From the NCBI RefSeq assembly GCF_900659615.1, contig NZ_CAACUY010000034.1:1-61457 (forward strand): a DNA stretch of 61,457 bases. Reading direction: 5' to 3'. A program made the translations under genes and the position numbers. The notes beneath the pieces are model-generated. The model worked only from the letters and a program-made list of their open reading frames with translations. It was not told the DNA's origin and ran no database searches. Origin of the DNA: Actinomadura fibrosa. GTDB lineage: Bacteria; Actinomycetota; Actinomycetes; Streptosporangiales; Streptosporangiaceae. Shown piece by piece: positions 16,865 to 26,133 of this stretch (the first letter of the stretch is position 1; each line of letters begins with the position of its first letter).

Positions 16865-17272
16865 CCAGCCAGTTCCGCGGCGAAAACAACCGGCGGATCC
16901 GCGGCGAGCGACGGGGTGGGCGACGAACAGCAGCGACCGGCCGCGCGCGGCACCGCGAGCGGCGAGCAGGCGCGGCGACCGGCCGGGGGGCGCGGCGAAC
17001 AGCGGGGGGTGCGGTGAGCGCCCTCCCGCCCGTCTCCCGCCGGGACGGCCGGGCAGCGGGGCGGCTGGGCAGCAGGACGACCAGGCGGTCGGGTGGCGGA
17101 GCGGTCGGGTGGCGGGGCGGCCGGGACGGCGCGGCGAGCGGCGGGGGGGCGGTGTGAGCGCCTCCCGGCCCGTCTCCCGCCGGGCGGCCGAGTGGCGGGG
17201 GCGGGAGGTCGGGGGTGGGGGCGGCGGGGGCGTGGCGGTCGTTCTCGTGGAGTCGGCGGACGGGCCCGCCTC
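16865..17272. other. Convergent intergenic region, low-complexity G-rich sequence
   Basis: About 400 bp between two converging genes, strongly G-biased on the plus strand and built of short recurring gggcggccgg/gtggcgg words. Open frames here are composition artefacts. I see no gene, clean terminator stem or operator copy. Confidence 0.6.
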
Positions 17273-18454
17273 TTACGCGAGCTTGCCGTGTACGTGGCGC
17301 ATCGCGCGGGCGATGGTCTCAACGTGGTCGGGCGTGTAGCCCTCGTTCCAGTGCAGGATGACCAGCGTCCGGTCGATGAGGCGCTCCGCGTTCGGGCAGA
17401 GCCCGGCCGGATACGAGCGGCCCTCCAGCGGGAAGCGCGAGGCGCCGTAGACGGGCTCGTCCGCGAGCGCCGGGTTGGCGTACAGGGGGCGCTCCAGATA
17501 CCCGGCGACCGCCGGGACGCCCTCCGCGGCGAGCGCCTCCGCCCAGGCGCGGTTGCCCGGATCGTCCGGCACCGTGAACGGGAACAGCCACCAGGCGTGC
17601 CCCGCCGGATCGGGAAGGCCGATTCCGGTCAGGTCCCGGAGCGAGTCCAGGAGCCGCCCGGCGCTCTCCGCGCGGCGGGCGACGACCCCGGCGGCCTTGG
17701 CGAGCTGGGCGCGGGCCACCGCGGCCACGAGCTCGGTCATGCGGTAGTTGAGGCCGAGCGACAGGTGCCGCCGGCCGAGCGTCCGGTCCCAGCCCTTGTC
17801 CATGAACAGCCGCATGCGGCGGGCCAGCTCGTCGTCATCGGTGCAGCACAGACCGCCGTCACCTGCGGTGATGTGCTTGTACTGCTGGAGGCTGAAGCAC
17901 GCGATCTCGCCGACCGTGCCGAGCAGATCGCCTCCGGGGGTGGTGCCGAGCCAGGCCTGGGCGCAGTCCTCGATGAGGATCAGGCCGTGCCGGTCGGCGA
18001 CCGCGCGGAGCCCCGCGAGGTCGGCGGGCGCGCCGAAGAGGTGCACCGCGATGATCGCCCGGGTGCGCGGGGTGACCGCCGCCTCGACCGCGGCGGGGTC
18101 CAGGTTGCCGGTGGCGGGATCGACGTCGGCGAAGACGGGGACCCCGTTCTGCGCGAGGATCGGCGCGACGGTCCCGAAGTCGGAGATGGGGGTGGTGATG
18201 ACCTCGTCGCCGGGGTCGAGGCGCACCGCCGCGACGGCGAGGTGCAGCGCCGCCGTGCCCGAACTCGACGCGACCGCCGCGCGGCGGCCGTACAGCGCGG
18301 CCATCTCGGCCTCCAGGGCGCGTGCCTCGGTGCCGAAGGTGCTGCACAGCACGGCACTGTCCAGGACGCGCAGCACCGCCTGGCGCTCCTCGGCTCCGAG
18401 CGTCCGGCCGCTCGGCGCCAGCACATCGGGGAACCGTCCGCCGTCCGCGCCCAT
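17273..18454 (-). CDS. DegT/DnrJ/EryC1/StrS-family PLP aminotransferase
   Basis: 393 residues from ATG 18454 (GGAGAGG site). Features in order: the N-terminal stretch leading to SSSGTAALHLAVAA (PLP phosphate-binding loop), GDEVITTPISDFGTVAPI, LILIEDCAQAWLG (Asp that pairs with the pyridine nitrogen), and SLQQYKHITAGDGG with Schiff-base Lys193. The family transaminates keto-sugars, usually nucleotide-linked. In this catabolic setting it may instead remove an amino group or act on a free keto intermediate. It is divergent from the regulator gene, sharing the near-perfect dyad at 18475. Confidence 0.88.
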   Translation of the reverse strand: MGADGGRFPDVLAPSGRTLGAEERQAVLRVLDSAVLCSTFGTEARALEAEMAALYGRRAAVASSSGTAALHLAVAAVRLDPGDEVITTPISDFGTVAPILAQNGVPVFADVDPATGNLDPAAVEAAVTPRTRAIIAVHLFGAPADLAGLRAVADRHGLILIEDCAQAWLGTTPGGDLLGTVGEIACFSLQQYKHITAGDGGLCCTDDDELARRMRLFMDKGWDRTLGRRHLSLGLNYRMTELVAAVARAQLAKAAGVVARRAESAGRLLDSLRDLTGIGLPDPAGHAWWLFPFTVPDDPGNRAWAEALAAEGVPAVAGYLERPLYANPALADEPVYGASRFPLEGRSYPAGLCPNAERLIDRTLVILHWNEGYTPDHVETIARAMRHVHGKLA

Positions 18455-18474
18455 ACCTCTCCTGCCTTCGGTAT

Positions 18475-18492
18475 TTTCGGTCTTGACCGAAA
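18475..18492. promoter_or_regulatory. Island operator copy H (TTTCGGTCTTGACCGAAA)
   Basis: Both 8-bp arms pair perfectly around a TT centre. It lies 20 bp before the aminotransferase start and 113 bp before the regulator start, so it could control both and provide autoregulation. Confidence 0.85.
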
Positions 18493-18605
18493 GTTATTTC
18501 ACGCCAGGAACTGCGTCAAGAGCGCAGGCGTGGGAGGTAACGATTCCCGAGGACGGTGCACTAACCTAGCCGGTTGAGGGCTGGACCTAAATAGAGGAGC
18601 AGAGA

Positions 18606-19835
18606 GTGCCCATCACCATCGGGGTCGTGGGTCCCGAAGACCTCGTCCACCGCGCCGTCGCGGTGGGCACCGAGATGGGCGGCGCCGTCATGTCCGGCCT
18701 CGCCTACCGGCACGAGGGCGAGGCCGTGGAGGTCGTCGCGGCGGCCCCCGAGGAGATCGACGCGTTCCTGTTCACCGGTGTCGTCCCCTACACGACGGCC
18801 ATGGCCGCGGGCGTGGTGACGCGGCCCTCGATGTACGTCTCCTACGACGGCGCGACCCTGCTGCGGGCGCTGGTCGAGCTCCTGCGCCTCGGCCACGACG
18901 TGACGCGCGTCTCGGTGGACACGCTCCGCCGCGCCGAAGTGCTGGAGACCCTCACCGAGGCCAAGCTGCCGACCGACCAGGTCCAGGTGCTGCCCTACAA
19001 GCCCGGCCTCACGTCCGAGGACATCGTCGCCTTCCACCGGACCGCGCGCGACCGGCACGACACCCGGGTGGCCATCACCTGCCTGGGCTCCGCCTACAAC
19101 GTGCTGGAGCCCCAGATGCACACCGTGCGGCTCGCCCCGTCGCGGTTCTCGATCCGCTCCACCATCCAGGCCCTCATCCTGACCGCGGTCGGGCAGCAGG
19201 TCGGCGACGCCCAGGTCGCGCTGGGCCTGATCGAGCTTCCCGGCCCGGACGACACCCTGGCGGCGGACGCGGTGACGCTGGGCGGCAGCCTGGCGCCGCT
19301 GCCCGGCGGGCGCCACCTGATGGTGACCACGCGCGGCCTCCTGGAGCAGGCCACCGAGGAGTTCACCCGGTTGCCGCTGCTCGACCGCCTCGCCGCGCGG
19401 CACCCGACCGTGCACATCGGCTTCGGCATCGGCCGGACGGCGGCGGAGGCGGAGTCCCTGGCCAAGCGGGCCCTCGGCCGGGCCGGGGCGGCCGGCGCCT
19501 CGGTGGGCGTCGTCGCGATGGCCGACGACGTCGACATCGTGATCGAACCCGCCGACGGCGGCGAGCCCCCGGCCGAGCGCGCGGCCGAGAGCCTGCCGCT
19601 GCTGGCGCGCCGCGTCGGCCTCAACGCGCAGACGCTGGTGCGGCTGCGCGAGCTGGTCGCCGCCCGGCCGGACGGCCTGACCACGCACGACGTCGCCGTG
19701 CACCTGGACGTCCAGCAGCGCACCGCGCGGCGCGTCCTCAAGCGCCTGGAGCGAGCCGGGATCGCCAGGCCGACCGGCAGCCAGCAGCGGGGCCGCACGG
19801 GCCGCCCCCCGACCGTCTACCACGTGAACCTCTGA
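18606..19835 (+). CDS. Transcriptional regulator with C-terminal winged helix, probable island regulator
   Basis: 409 residues from GTG 18606 with GAGGAG. The N-terminal 200 residues (ITIGVVGPEDLVHRAVAVG, DAFLFTGVVPYTTAMAAG, MYVSYDGATLLRALVELL) look like a ligand-sensing domain of the kind seen ahead of PrpR/PucR-like regulators. Residues about 260-320 contain HIGFGIGRTAAEAESLAKRAL, a signature resembling the degenerate GGDEF-like domain of CdaR/PucR proteins. The last 60 residues (TTHDVAVHLDVQQRTARRVLKRLERAGI) form a winged helix. It is the only regulator inside the island, and operator H lies in its promoter region. I do not recognise a characterised homologue. Confidence 0.75.
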   Translation: MPITIGVVGPEDLVHRAVAVGTEMGGAVMSGLAYRHEGEAVEVVAAAPEEIDAFLFTGVVPYTTAMAAGVVTRPSMYVSYDGATLLRALVELLRLGHDVTRVSVDTLRRAEVLETLTEAKLPTDQVQVLPYKPGLTSEDIVAFHRTARDRHDTRVAITCLGSAYNVLEPQMHTVRLAPSRFSIRSTIQALILTAVGQQVGDAQVALGLIELPGPDDTLAADAVTLGGSLAPLPGGRHLMVTTRGLLEQATEEFTRLPLLDRLAARHPTVHIGFGIGRTAAEAESLAKRALGRAGAAGASVGVVAMADDVDIVIEPADGGEPPAERAAESLPLLARRVGLNAQTLVRLRELVAARPDGLTTHDVAVHLDVQQRTARRVLKRLERAGIARPTGSQQRGRTGRPPTVYHVNL

Positions 19836-19873
19836 CCGCGCCCCACCGGCGGCCCGCCGCCGCGCGCCGCCAC

Positions 19874-22467
19874 TTATCGGTTGCCGGGTGCCGGAGGGTG
19901 GTGCGGCGCCAGGGTGGGCGGGTGTGGGGCGTCTCGGGCGTCTTTGAGGTGGGTGATGTCGATGCAGTATTCGCAGATGCCGTCGTCGGGGAGGGCGCGG
20001 CCGACGAATAGCATCCAGCGGCGGGTACCGTCGGCGAGGATGTACTGCTTCTCGTAGGGGCCGATCCGGCCGGTGGCTTCGAGGACCTCCAGTTGCGCTT
20101 CGCTTGTGGGATCCAGTCCGGTGGGGTCATGGCGCGCCAGTTCAGGGCACGGGTGTCGACCTGGTCGCGGGTGTAGCCGGTCATCCGCAGGAACATCTGG
20201 TTGGCGTCCACGATGGTGCCGGTCTGGTCGAAGTACGGCATCCCGACGTTCTCGGTCTCCAGGAAGCGGCTCAGCCGGTCCTGGTTGACCTGGCGGATCC
20301 GGGAGAGTTCGAGCCGCGCGCCGACGCGCGCCACCAGTTCGCGGGCCGAGAACGGTTTGACGATGTAGTCGTCGGCGCCGGCGAGCAGCCCTTCGACGGC
20401 GGTCGCCTCGCCCGCGCGGGCGGTGAGCAGGATGACCGGCAGCGCGGCCAGGTCGGGGACGGAGCGGACGGTGCGCAGCAGCGCGAAGCCGTCCAGGCCG
20501 GGCATCATCACGTCCGCGAGCACCAGGTCCGGCCGCTCGTGGCGGGCCAGCGCCAGGGCTTGGGCTCCGTCGCTCGCGGTGGTCACGCGCCAGGTCGGGG
20601 CGAGGAGGCGGGTCAGGTAGTCGCGCATGTCCTGGTCGTCGTCGACGACCAGGACGCGGGCTCCCGGAGCCCGCGGCGGCAGCTGCCCGCCGGTCTCGGA
20701 CGCGCCGAACTCGGACGCGCCGAACTCGGACGCGCCGGTTTCGGACGCGCCGAACTCGGACGCGCCGGTCTCGGACGCGCCGACCTCGGCCGCGTCGAAC
20801 TCGGACGCGCCGGAGCCGGCCGCGCCGGGCCCGGCGGTGCCGGTGGGACTGCCCGGGCGGTGGCGGTGGTGCGAGGCGCCGTTCCAGCGGGCGGCCTCGC
20901 CGGCCATCGCCGCCGCCAGGTTCCGGGCGGGGGCGGCCCGGTCGGCCGGACGGGTGGCGGCGTCCTGGATGCGGGGACGGGCGCCGCGCGGGACCCATAC
21001 CGTGAGCACGCTGCCCTCGCCGACCTGGCTGGTGACGCGGATGCGGCCGTTGTGGATGCGGACGAGTTCGTGGGCCAGCGCCAGCCCGATCCCGGTGCCC
21101 TCGTGGGTGCGTCCGCGGGCGTCGCGGACGCGGTGGAAACGCTGGAACAGGCGGGGCAGTTCGTCGGCCGGCCAGGTCGGTCGGGGCGAACCGCGCGCGC
21201 ATCCGGCCGGTTTCGAGCTGGGAGAAGTCCAGCAGCGTGTCCACCAGCCGCAGCAGCCGCCGGGTGTTGCGGTCGATCAGGTCCACGTCGGTCAGGTGCT
21301 CGCCGGCGGGCCGGTCGGGGTGCCGCTGCAACTGCTCCAGCGGGCCGAGCATCAGCGTCAGCGGCGTCCGGAACTCGTGCGAGACGTCGCAGAAGAACTC
21401 GGTTCTCGCGCGGTCGAGCTCGGTGAGCCGCTTCACCTTCTCCTGCACGCGATGATGCGCTTGCGCCTCGGCCAATCCGGCGTTGATGGTCTCGGCGGCG
21501 AGTGAGAGGAAGGCGCGGTAGTCGTGGTCCAGCGGCGAACGCGGGTCGGCGCCGAGGACGAGCACACCGAACACCCTGCCGTTGGCGCCGCCGTCGGTGT
21601 CGCCGTCCGGCTGGTCGCGCAACGGGTACAGCACGGCGGACCGCACCGTCACCGGCTCGGACCCGACGCCCTGGCCGCGGAACCGCGTGTCCAGGCCCTT
21701 CAGCACGATCGGCCGCCGGCCGTCCATGACCTGGGTCAGGGGCCAAGTCCCGTCGGGGGAAAGGCACAGGCTCCGGGGGGCGAGTGCGCTGCCTTCGGCC
21801 ACGCCGACCGCGCCCGCGAGGTTCGCCCGCTCCCCCTCCAGCAGGTAGCCGATCGCGAACGGCACGTCCTCCGCTTCGCGCAGGCCGGCGAGCGCCTGCT
21901 GCAGCCCGCACGCCGCCCACTCACCACGGGGGCGGACGCCAGCCGGTTGACCGTGCGCTGCCGACGTGCGGCCAGCACCTCCCCGGTGCGCTCGCCGAAG
22001 AGGTTGAGGACTCCGACGACCCGCCCGTCCAGGTCGCGGACGGGGCGGAACTCGAAGTCCCACCAGGCGTCTCGGAGTTCCCCGCCGCGCATCAGCCGGT
22101 GCGGGAACCGCTTGACCCGCACCGCTTCTCCGGTGAGCGCGCGCTGCCGCAACGGCTCGACCTGCGGCTGCGTCCCGGGGTACACCTCCGCGTGGCGGCG
22201 CGCCAGAACCTCCAGCGGCGCGCGGGGCAGGAGCGGAAGCGCCGCCTCGTTCACCAGCATCAGCCCGTCGGGCCCCCACAGGATCATCGCCGGCTCGGGT
22301 GCGTCCATCGCGAGGCGCACCACCGCGCGCAGGTACGCCGGCCAGGTGTGCACCCGGCCGAACGGTGTCGCGGAGCAGTCGATCCGCTGCGCGGCGGCGG
22401 CCACCTCGCCCGCATCGCCGAACGTCGCCCGGTTCGTGTCGCGCTCGTCGTCCGGCCGCGGTACGGG
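19874..22467 (-). pseudogene. Broken PAS-GAF-histidine kinase-receiver-PAS hybrid sensor
   Basis: A multi-domain sensor read in four consecutive frame segments. (1) 22467 to ~21950: PAS (TPFGRVHTWPAYLRAVVRLA, AWWDFEFRPVRDLDG). (2) ~21945-21180: GAF plus HisKA, with FFCDVSHEFRTPLTLMLGPL supplying the phospho-His. (3) ~21175-20115: only the C-terminal part of the ATPase domain (DELPRLFQRFHRVRD, THEGTGIGLALAHELV), then a receiver (VLVVDDDQDMRDYL, LVLADVMMPGLDGF) and PAS. (4) ~20110-19874: the PAS end. Between 2 and 3 the N-box and G1 region are missing: APTDLA runs straight into DELPRL across a GGCCGGCCG microhomology. The kinase could not bind ATP. Confidence 0.8.
20692..20835. repeat. 15-bp degenerate tandem repeat encoding GASE(F/T) linkers
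   Basis: About nine copies of ggacgcgccgaactc-like units. On the minus strand they encode pentapeptides such as GASEF and GASET between the ATPase remnant and the receiver domain of the broken sensor, i.e. a slippage-expanded interdomain linker. Confidence 0.85.
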
Positions 22468-23048
22468 GCGCCGGCGGTGATGTCGCCGAGCACGCCGGCG
22501 ATCTCGTGCAGCGGCAGCACCAGATCGGCGCCGGCCGCCGCGGCGGCCATCGGCATCGACGGGTACTCCGCGCTGTCCTCGCTCTGGGCGACGACCAGGC
22601 CGCCGCGGGCCTTCAGCGCGGCCACGCCCGCCGCCGCGTCGCTCCCGGACCCGCTGAGCACCACGGCCACGGCACGCGACCCGAAGGAGTCCGCCAGCGA
22701 GGTCAGCAGGGTGTCGTGCGGCCGCGGCCGCTGGTCCAGCGGCGCCAGCGGACGCAGCGAGCACGTCCCGTCGGGCAGGACCTCCAGTTGCCGGTGCGGC
22801 GGGCAGACGCTCACCCGCCCCGGCGTCAGCGGCGCGCCGTCGGCCGCCCACCCCACCCGGTGCCGGGTGCGCCTCTCCAGGATTCTGGGCAGCGTGCTGC
22901 CCCGGCCGCCCAGATGCTGCTGCACGATCATCGCCGCCGGCAGATCCACCGGCAGGTCCCGCAGCACCGCCGACAACGCGTCGAGCCCCCCGGCGGACGC
23001 CACCAGAGCGACCACCTCGAAATCCGACGCCTGCCGCGGACCCGGCAC
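22463..23048 (-). pseudogene. CheB-type methylesterase domain, 3' end lost by frameshift or fused to the sensor
   Basis: From a GTG at 23048 the frame reads as a CheB catalytic domain: VVALVASAGGLDALSAVL (catalytic Ser), MIVQQHLGGRG (His), VVLSGSGSDAAAGVAALKARGG (Asp; usually G-M-G-x-D). After LHEIAGVLGDITAG, at about 22465, the frame runs on into nonsense while the PAS sequence continues in another frame (PRPDDERDTNRATFG). One missing G there would make a single CheB-PAS-sensor polypeptide; alternatively this is a small CheB gene next to a separate sensor. CheB-fused sensors are known, but this copy cannot be intact as read. Confidence 0.65.
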
Positions 23049-23371
23049 CCACCCACTATCGACGCCACGCCCGGACAAGCCAGGGCGCGGGCGACATCGC
23101 ATACGACGATCAGCGGGCTCGTCCGGTCCGCTCCCGGCACGGCGCAGGGCAGCGCGGCGTCCGGCCGGATGACAGCCTGGTGCCGCTTCCGCCGGGGATG
23201 GCAGAATTGTCTGCTGGCGGCCGGAGAAGGAGCGCCAGGGTAAGCAGGGCCTGGCGACGGCGGTCAAGACGAAGGCACCGACCGGCGCGGAAAACCTGGA
23301 GTACATCGCGGGCAGACTCCGAACAGGGCCTCACTCACGACCACCCTCGCGACGATGGGGAGGCGGTGGCC

Positions 23372-24094
23372 ATGGACAACGACGCTTCTGATCATCGAAG
23401 CGGAGCGCGACAGCGCAGGCTCGCACTGGCCGATGCGGCGAAGCAGCAGCAGCAGCGCCACCAGGACGCCCAGCAACGCCGGGCCCGCGCCAAGCAGCAC
23501 ATGGCCGACGCCCGGGACGCATGGCGACAGCAGCAGCATGACCTGCACTGGCACGCCGCCACTAAGCAGCGCGGCGGTTCGGCCACGGCGGCCTTCTGGA
23601 ATCCCTACCTTGGCCTGACCGACACCGGCGAACCGGCGACCGGCGCCGTGCTGCAGGCGCTCCTGGACGCCGTGCTGGAGATCGGACGGACCGACCGCGG
23701 CAACGTCCAGCTGCTCGACCAGACCGCCGGCGGGTTGCGGATCACCACCCACCACAATCACGCCCGGCCGTTCCTGCGGTTCTTCGACGTCGTCACCGAC
23801 CAGGCCACCAGCTGCGGGGAAGCGATGACCAACCGGCGCCCGGTCGTGGTCGACGACGTCACCACCAGCCCCATCTTCGCCGGGACCGAGAGCATGCAGG
23901 TCATGCTCGACGACGGATCACGCGCCGTGCTCTCGATCCCCCTCACCCAGCCCACGGGGGAGATCGCCGGGATCGTCTCGGCCCACTTCTCCCGGTCCGG
24001 CCACCTCCCCACGGCCGAGCAGCGACTACTCCTGCACGCCCTGGCCCGCCGCGCAGGCCGCCTCCTGCTCCCCCAATCCGAGCACCCGGCATAG
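23372..24094 (+). CDS. GAF-domain protein with N-terminal coiled coil
   Basis: 240 residues from ATG 23372 (GGGGAGG site; an in-frame GTG at 23366 is possible). Residues 25-75 are a Gln/Arg/Ala-rich coiled coil (AAKQQQQRHQDAQQRRARAK). Residues about 90-235 form a GAF domain: LLDAVLEIGRTDRGNVQLLD, GEAMTNRRPVVVDDVTTSPIF, RAVLSIPLTQPTGEIAGIVSAHF. No output domain follows, so it probably acts by dimerising with or tethering to another signalling protein. It diverges from the CheB/sensor remnant, so the two may once have been one signalling locus. Confidence 0.75.
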   Translation: MDNDASDHRSGARQRRLALADAAKQQQQRHQDAQQRRARAKQHMADARDAWRQQQHDLHWHAATKQRGGSATAAFWNPYLGLTDTGEPATGAVLQALLDAVLEIGRTDRGNVQLLDQTAGGLRITTHHNHARPFLRFFDVVTDQATSCGEAMTNRRPVVVDDVTTSPIFAGTESMQVMLDDGSRAVLSIPLTQPTGEIAGIVSAHFSRSGHLPTAEQRLLLHALARRAGRLLLPQSEHPA

Positions 24095-24231
24095 AGACCC
24101 CGGCGCCCCGCACCGCCCGAGCCCTACCGGGGCTGATCCCACCGGCTCCCGGTCCGGTGCTGAGGCAGGAGTGGTCACTCCCGTCCGGGCCGCCGACTGC
24201 GTCAGGCGACCGCCGTCCACTATCCAAGAGA

Positions 24232-24283
24232 ACCGCACCCCAGTGATCTGCGGTTGCGCGGAGTGACGCTTATGGGGTGCGGT
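24232..24283. repeat. Inverted repeat with 11-bp perfect arms
   Basis: ACCGCACCCCA (24232-24242) and TGGGGTGCGGT (24273-24283) are exact complements around a 30-nt spacer. The repeat lies just upstream of the point where a serine-hydrolase gene begins without its N-terminus. It could be a mobile-element end or a stem; no transposase is visible. Confidence 0.6.
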
Positions 24284-24304
24284 CGTCCGGTCCGGCTGGG
24301 GTAG

Positions 24305-25273
24305 CTTTCTGATCTCTGGACGTGTGTCGGTGACGGGTCCGACTCGCTGTTCTGGATCTTCTCGGCCAGCAAGCCGTTCGTCGCGCTCCTGGTGCACCAG
24401 CTCGCCGAGCGGGGCGCGCTGAACCTGGACGACGCCGTGGCCGCGTACTGGCCGCGGTTCGGCCGGCATGGCAAGGACCGCATCACCATCCGGCAGGTGC
24501 TTCAGCACCGCGCGGGCGTTCCCCTGGCCGGCAGCATGCTCGGCGACGCGCTCGCGATGATGAGCTGGGAGCGGGCGGTACGCCACGTCGAGCGGGCCCG
24601 GCCCCGGTGGCCGCCCGGGCAGGTCCCCGCCTACCACGTCATCACCTACGGCGTCATCCTCGGGGAACTCGTCCGCCGAGTCGCCGGCGTCCCGGTGCCG
24701 GACGCCCTCACCGCCGCCTTGCTCCGGCCGCTCGGCCTGCACGACACCTACCTCGGCCTGCCCGACCATCTGTGGCACCGGCACGTCCCGGTACGTGCCA
24801 CCGCCCCGGTGGACCAGATCATCCGGATCGGCCTCAACCGGCCCGCAGCACGGCGGGCGGTGGTCCCCGCGGCGGGCATCTCCACCACGGCCCGGGACCT
24901 CGCACGGTTCTACCAGGCACTGCTCCAGGACGGCGAGCTGGACGGCGTGCGCGTCGTCGACCCGGCGACGATCGCACAAGCCACCCTGCCGTCCAGCGAG
25001 GGCGAGACGGATCGGCTGCTCGACCTGCCGATCCGGTGGTCACAGGGCTTCCAGCTCGGCGGACCCAGGCCGGGCGCCCGGCGCAGCCCACCGATGGGCA
25101 GGCTGAGCAGCCCACGCACGTTCGGCCATAACGGCAGCAACTGCTGCATCGCCTGGACCGACCCGTCCCAGCGGCTCCTCTTCGCCTACCTGACCGCCCT
25201 CCTGCCGCCCAGACACGAGGGCGCGGACCACATCAACAGCGTGAGCGACGCCACCAACGCAGCCTGTCGATAG
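24305..25273 (+). pseudogene. 5'-truncated serine hydrolase (class C beta-lactamase/esterase family)
   Basis: The frame opens after a stop at 24302 with no start codon before the catalytic motif. It reads DSLFWIFSASKPFVALLVHQ, in which SASK is the S-x-x-K nucleophile motif. Family hallmarks follow: ITIRQVLQHRAGVP, the Tyr motif AYHVITYGVILGELVRR (Y-x-x-x-x-Y region) and FGHNGSNCCIAWTDP (H-x-G). About 40-70 residues normally precede S-x-x-K and are missing. A shorter start at GTG 24392 would exclude the nucleophile, so the product would be dead. The truncation abuts the inverted repeat at 24232-24283. Confidence 0.75.
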
Positions 25274-25300
25274 GAAGGTGTCTTCGATCCCTTCAACGAT
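25273..25300. repeat. Half copy of the 3'-end repeat found at 48001 and 48570
   Basis: AAGGTGTCTTCGATCCCT occurs directly at the stop of the serine-hydrolase remnant. The same words open the two ~57-bp hairpins that end the 48055 and 48624 genes. Here only the left arm is recognisable. This suggests a dispersed genomic element associated with gene 3' ends. Confidence 0.5.
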
Positions 25301-25482
25301 AGACCGCGCGTTGGCCATCTCTTTCTCGCCTCGTCCGCCGCGAATGCATAGGCGGAGCCTCGATCGTGCGCCGGGTCTCCGGTGGTCGCGTCGCCGAGCG
25401 GACTTCGTTTTCCGCACAGCCGGGTGCCGCGGATTCGTTTCAGACATTGGCAGATCGGTGGCGGGCCCCGACGCTTGTCGTT

Positions 25483-25728
25483 ATGACCGGGGTGACACGC
25501 GAAGTGGCAGGAGCTGTGGAGCGGTCCCATGCGGGACGGGGCACGGCGCGCGATGCGAGCGCGGGCGACCTTCTCTGGCGATCCAGGCATCTGCATGTCA
25601 CGGCACGGGAGATCCGGCTTCGCGCGGAGTCGTTGTTGCAGGAGTACCGCGTCCTCGTCGAGGAGATCAGGGCCACCCTGGAGCATTCTCACGGCGCCCC
25701 CGCCCCGCGCGAGCCTTCGGGCGAATGA
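25483..25728 (+). CDS. Small hypothetical protein with C-terminal coiled coil
   Basis: 81 residues from ATG 25483, or 120 from a GTG at 25366; neither has a strong ribosome site. The C-terminal half (LHVTAREIRLRAESLLQEYR) is an amphipathic helix. I do not recognise the family. It converges on the small coiled-coil gene at 25787-26041. Coding status is uncertain. Confidence 0.4.
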   Translation: MTGVTREVAGAVERSHAGRGTARDASAGDLLWRSRHLHVTAREIRLRAESLLQEYRVLVEEIRATLEHSHGAPAPREPSGE

Positions 25729-25786
25729 CCCGCGCAGCGCAGACTTGTCAGGGGCGCGGACGCGCTTCCGTGCGCCTCTCAGCTCG

Positions 25787-26041
25787 TCACGACTTCGAGC
25801 CGTTCGTTCTCGACCTCACCGTCGGCGACGACTGCGCAACGCGAGTGTCGACGGAACGCTGCATCTCCTTCAGCCGCATGCGTGCCCGCGTCGCCTGCTG
25901 GGCGGCCGCGTCGGCATGCCGCTCCGCCTGCCTGGTCCTCGACTCGGCCTGCCGAAGACGCTGCTCCACCCACTCGCCGAACGCACCGAACTCGGCGACG
26001 ACCGACCGCCGGCTCGTTCCAGCGGGAACAGACTGCTCCAT
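25787..26041 (-). CDS. Small coiled-coil protein
   Basis: 84 residues from ATG 26041. A central helix (EWVEQRLRQAESRTRQAERH, followed by an Ala/Gln/Arg-rich run) is strongly heptad-like. It resembles in style the N-terminal coil of the GAF protein at 23372 and the small proteins at 26134 and 29085. No enzyme or binding motif is visible. Role unknown; possibly a structural or partner-binding helix. Confidence 0.5.
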   Translation of the reverse strand: MEQSVPAGTSRRSVVAEFGAFGEWVEQRLRQAESRTRQAERHADAAAQQATRARMRLKEMQRSVDTRVAQSSPTVRSRTNGSKS

Positions 26042-26133
26042 CTCGGCGTATTACCCGCACGTGCCGCGCCTCAGACGACGCTGACACGATCCGGCAACCA
26101 ACGACCCCGCCGACCGGCCGGACGGTGTCTCGC

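Noticed and set aside
16865..17272. Possible rightward small genes in the G-rich gap
   Set aside because: Frames are Arg/Gly repeats caused by G-bias, without starts or motifs.
23180..23371. N-terminal extension of the GAF protein
   Set aside because: Arg-rich leader without conservation or ribosome site; ATG 23372 has GGGGAGG upstream.
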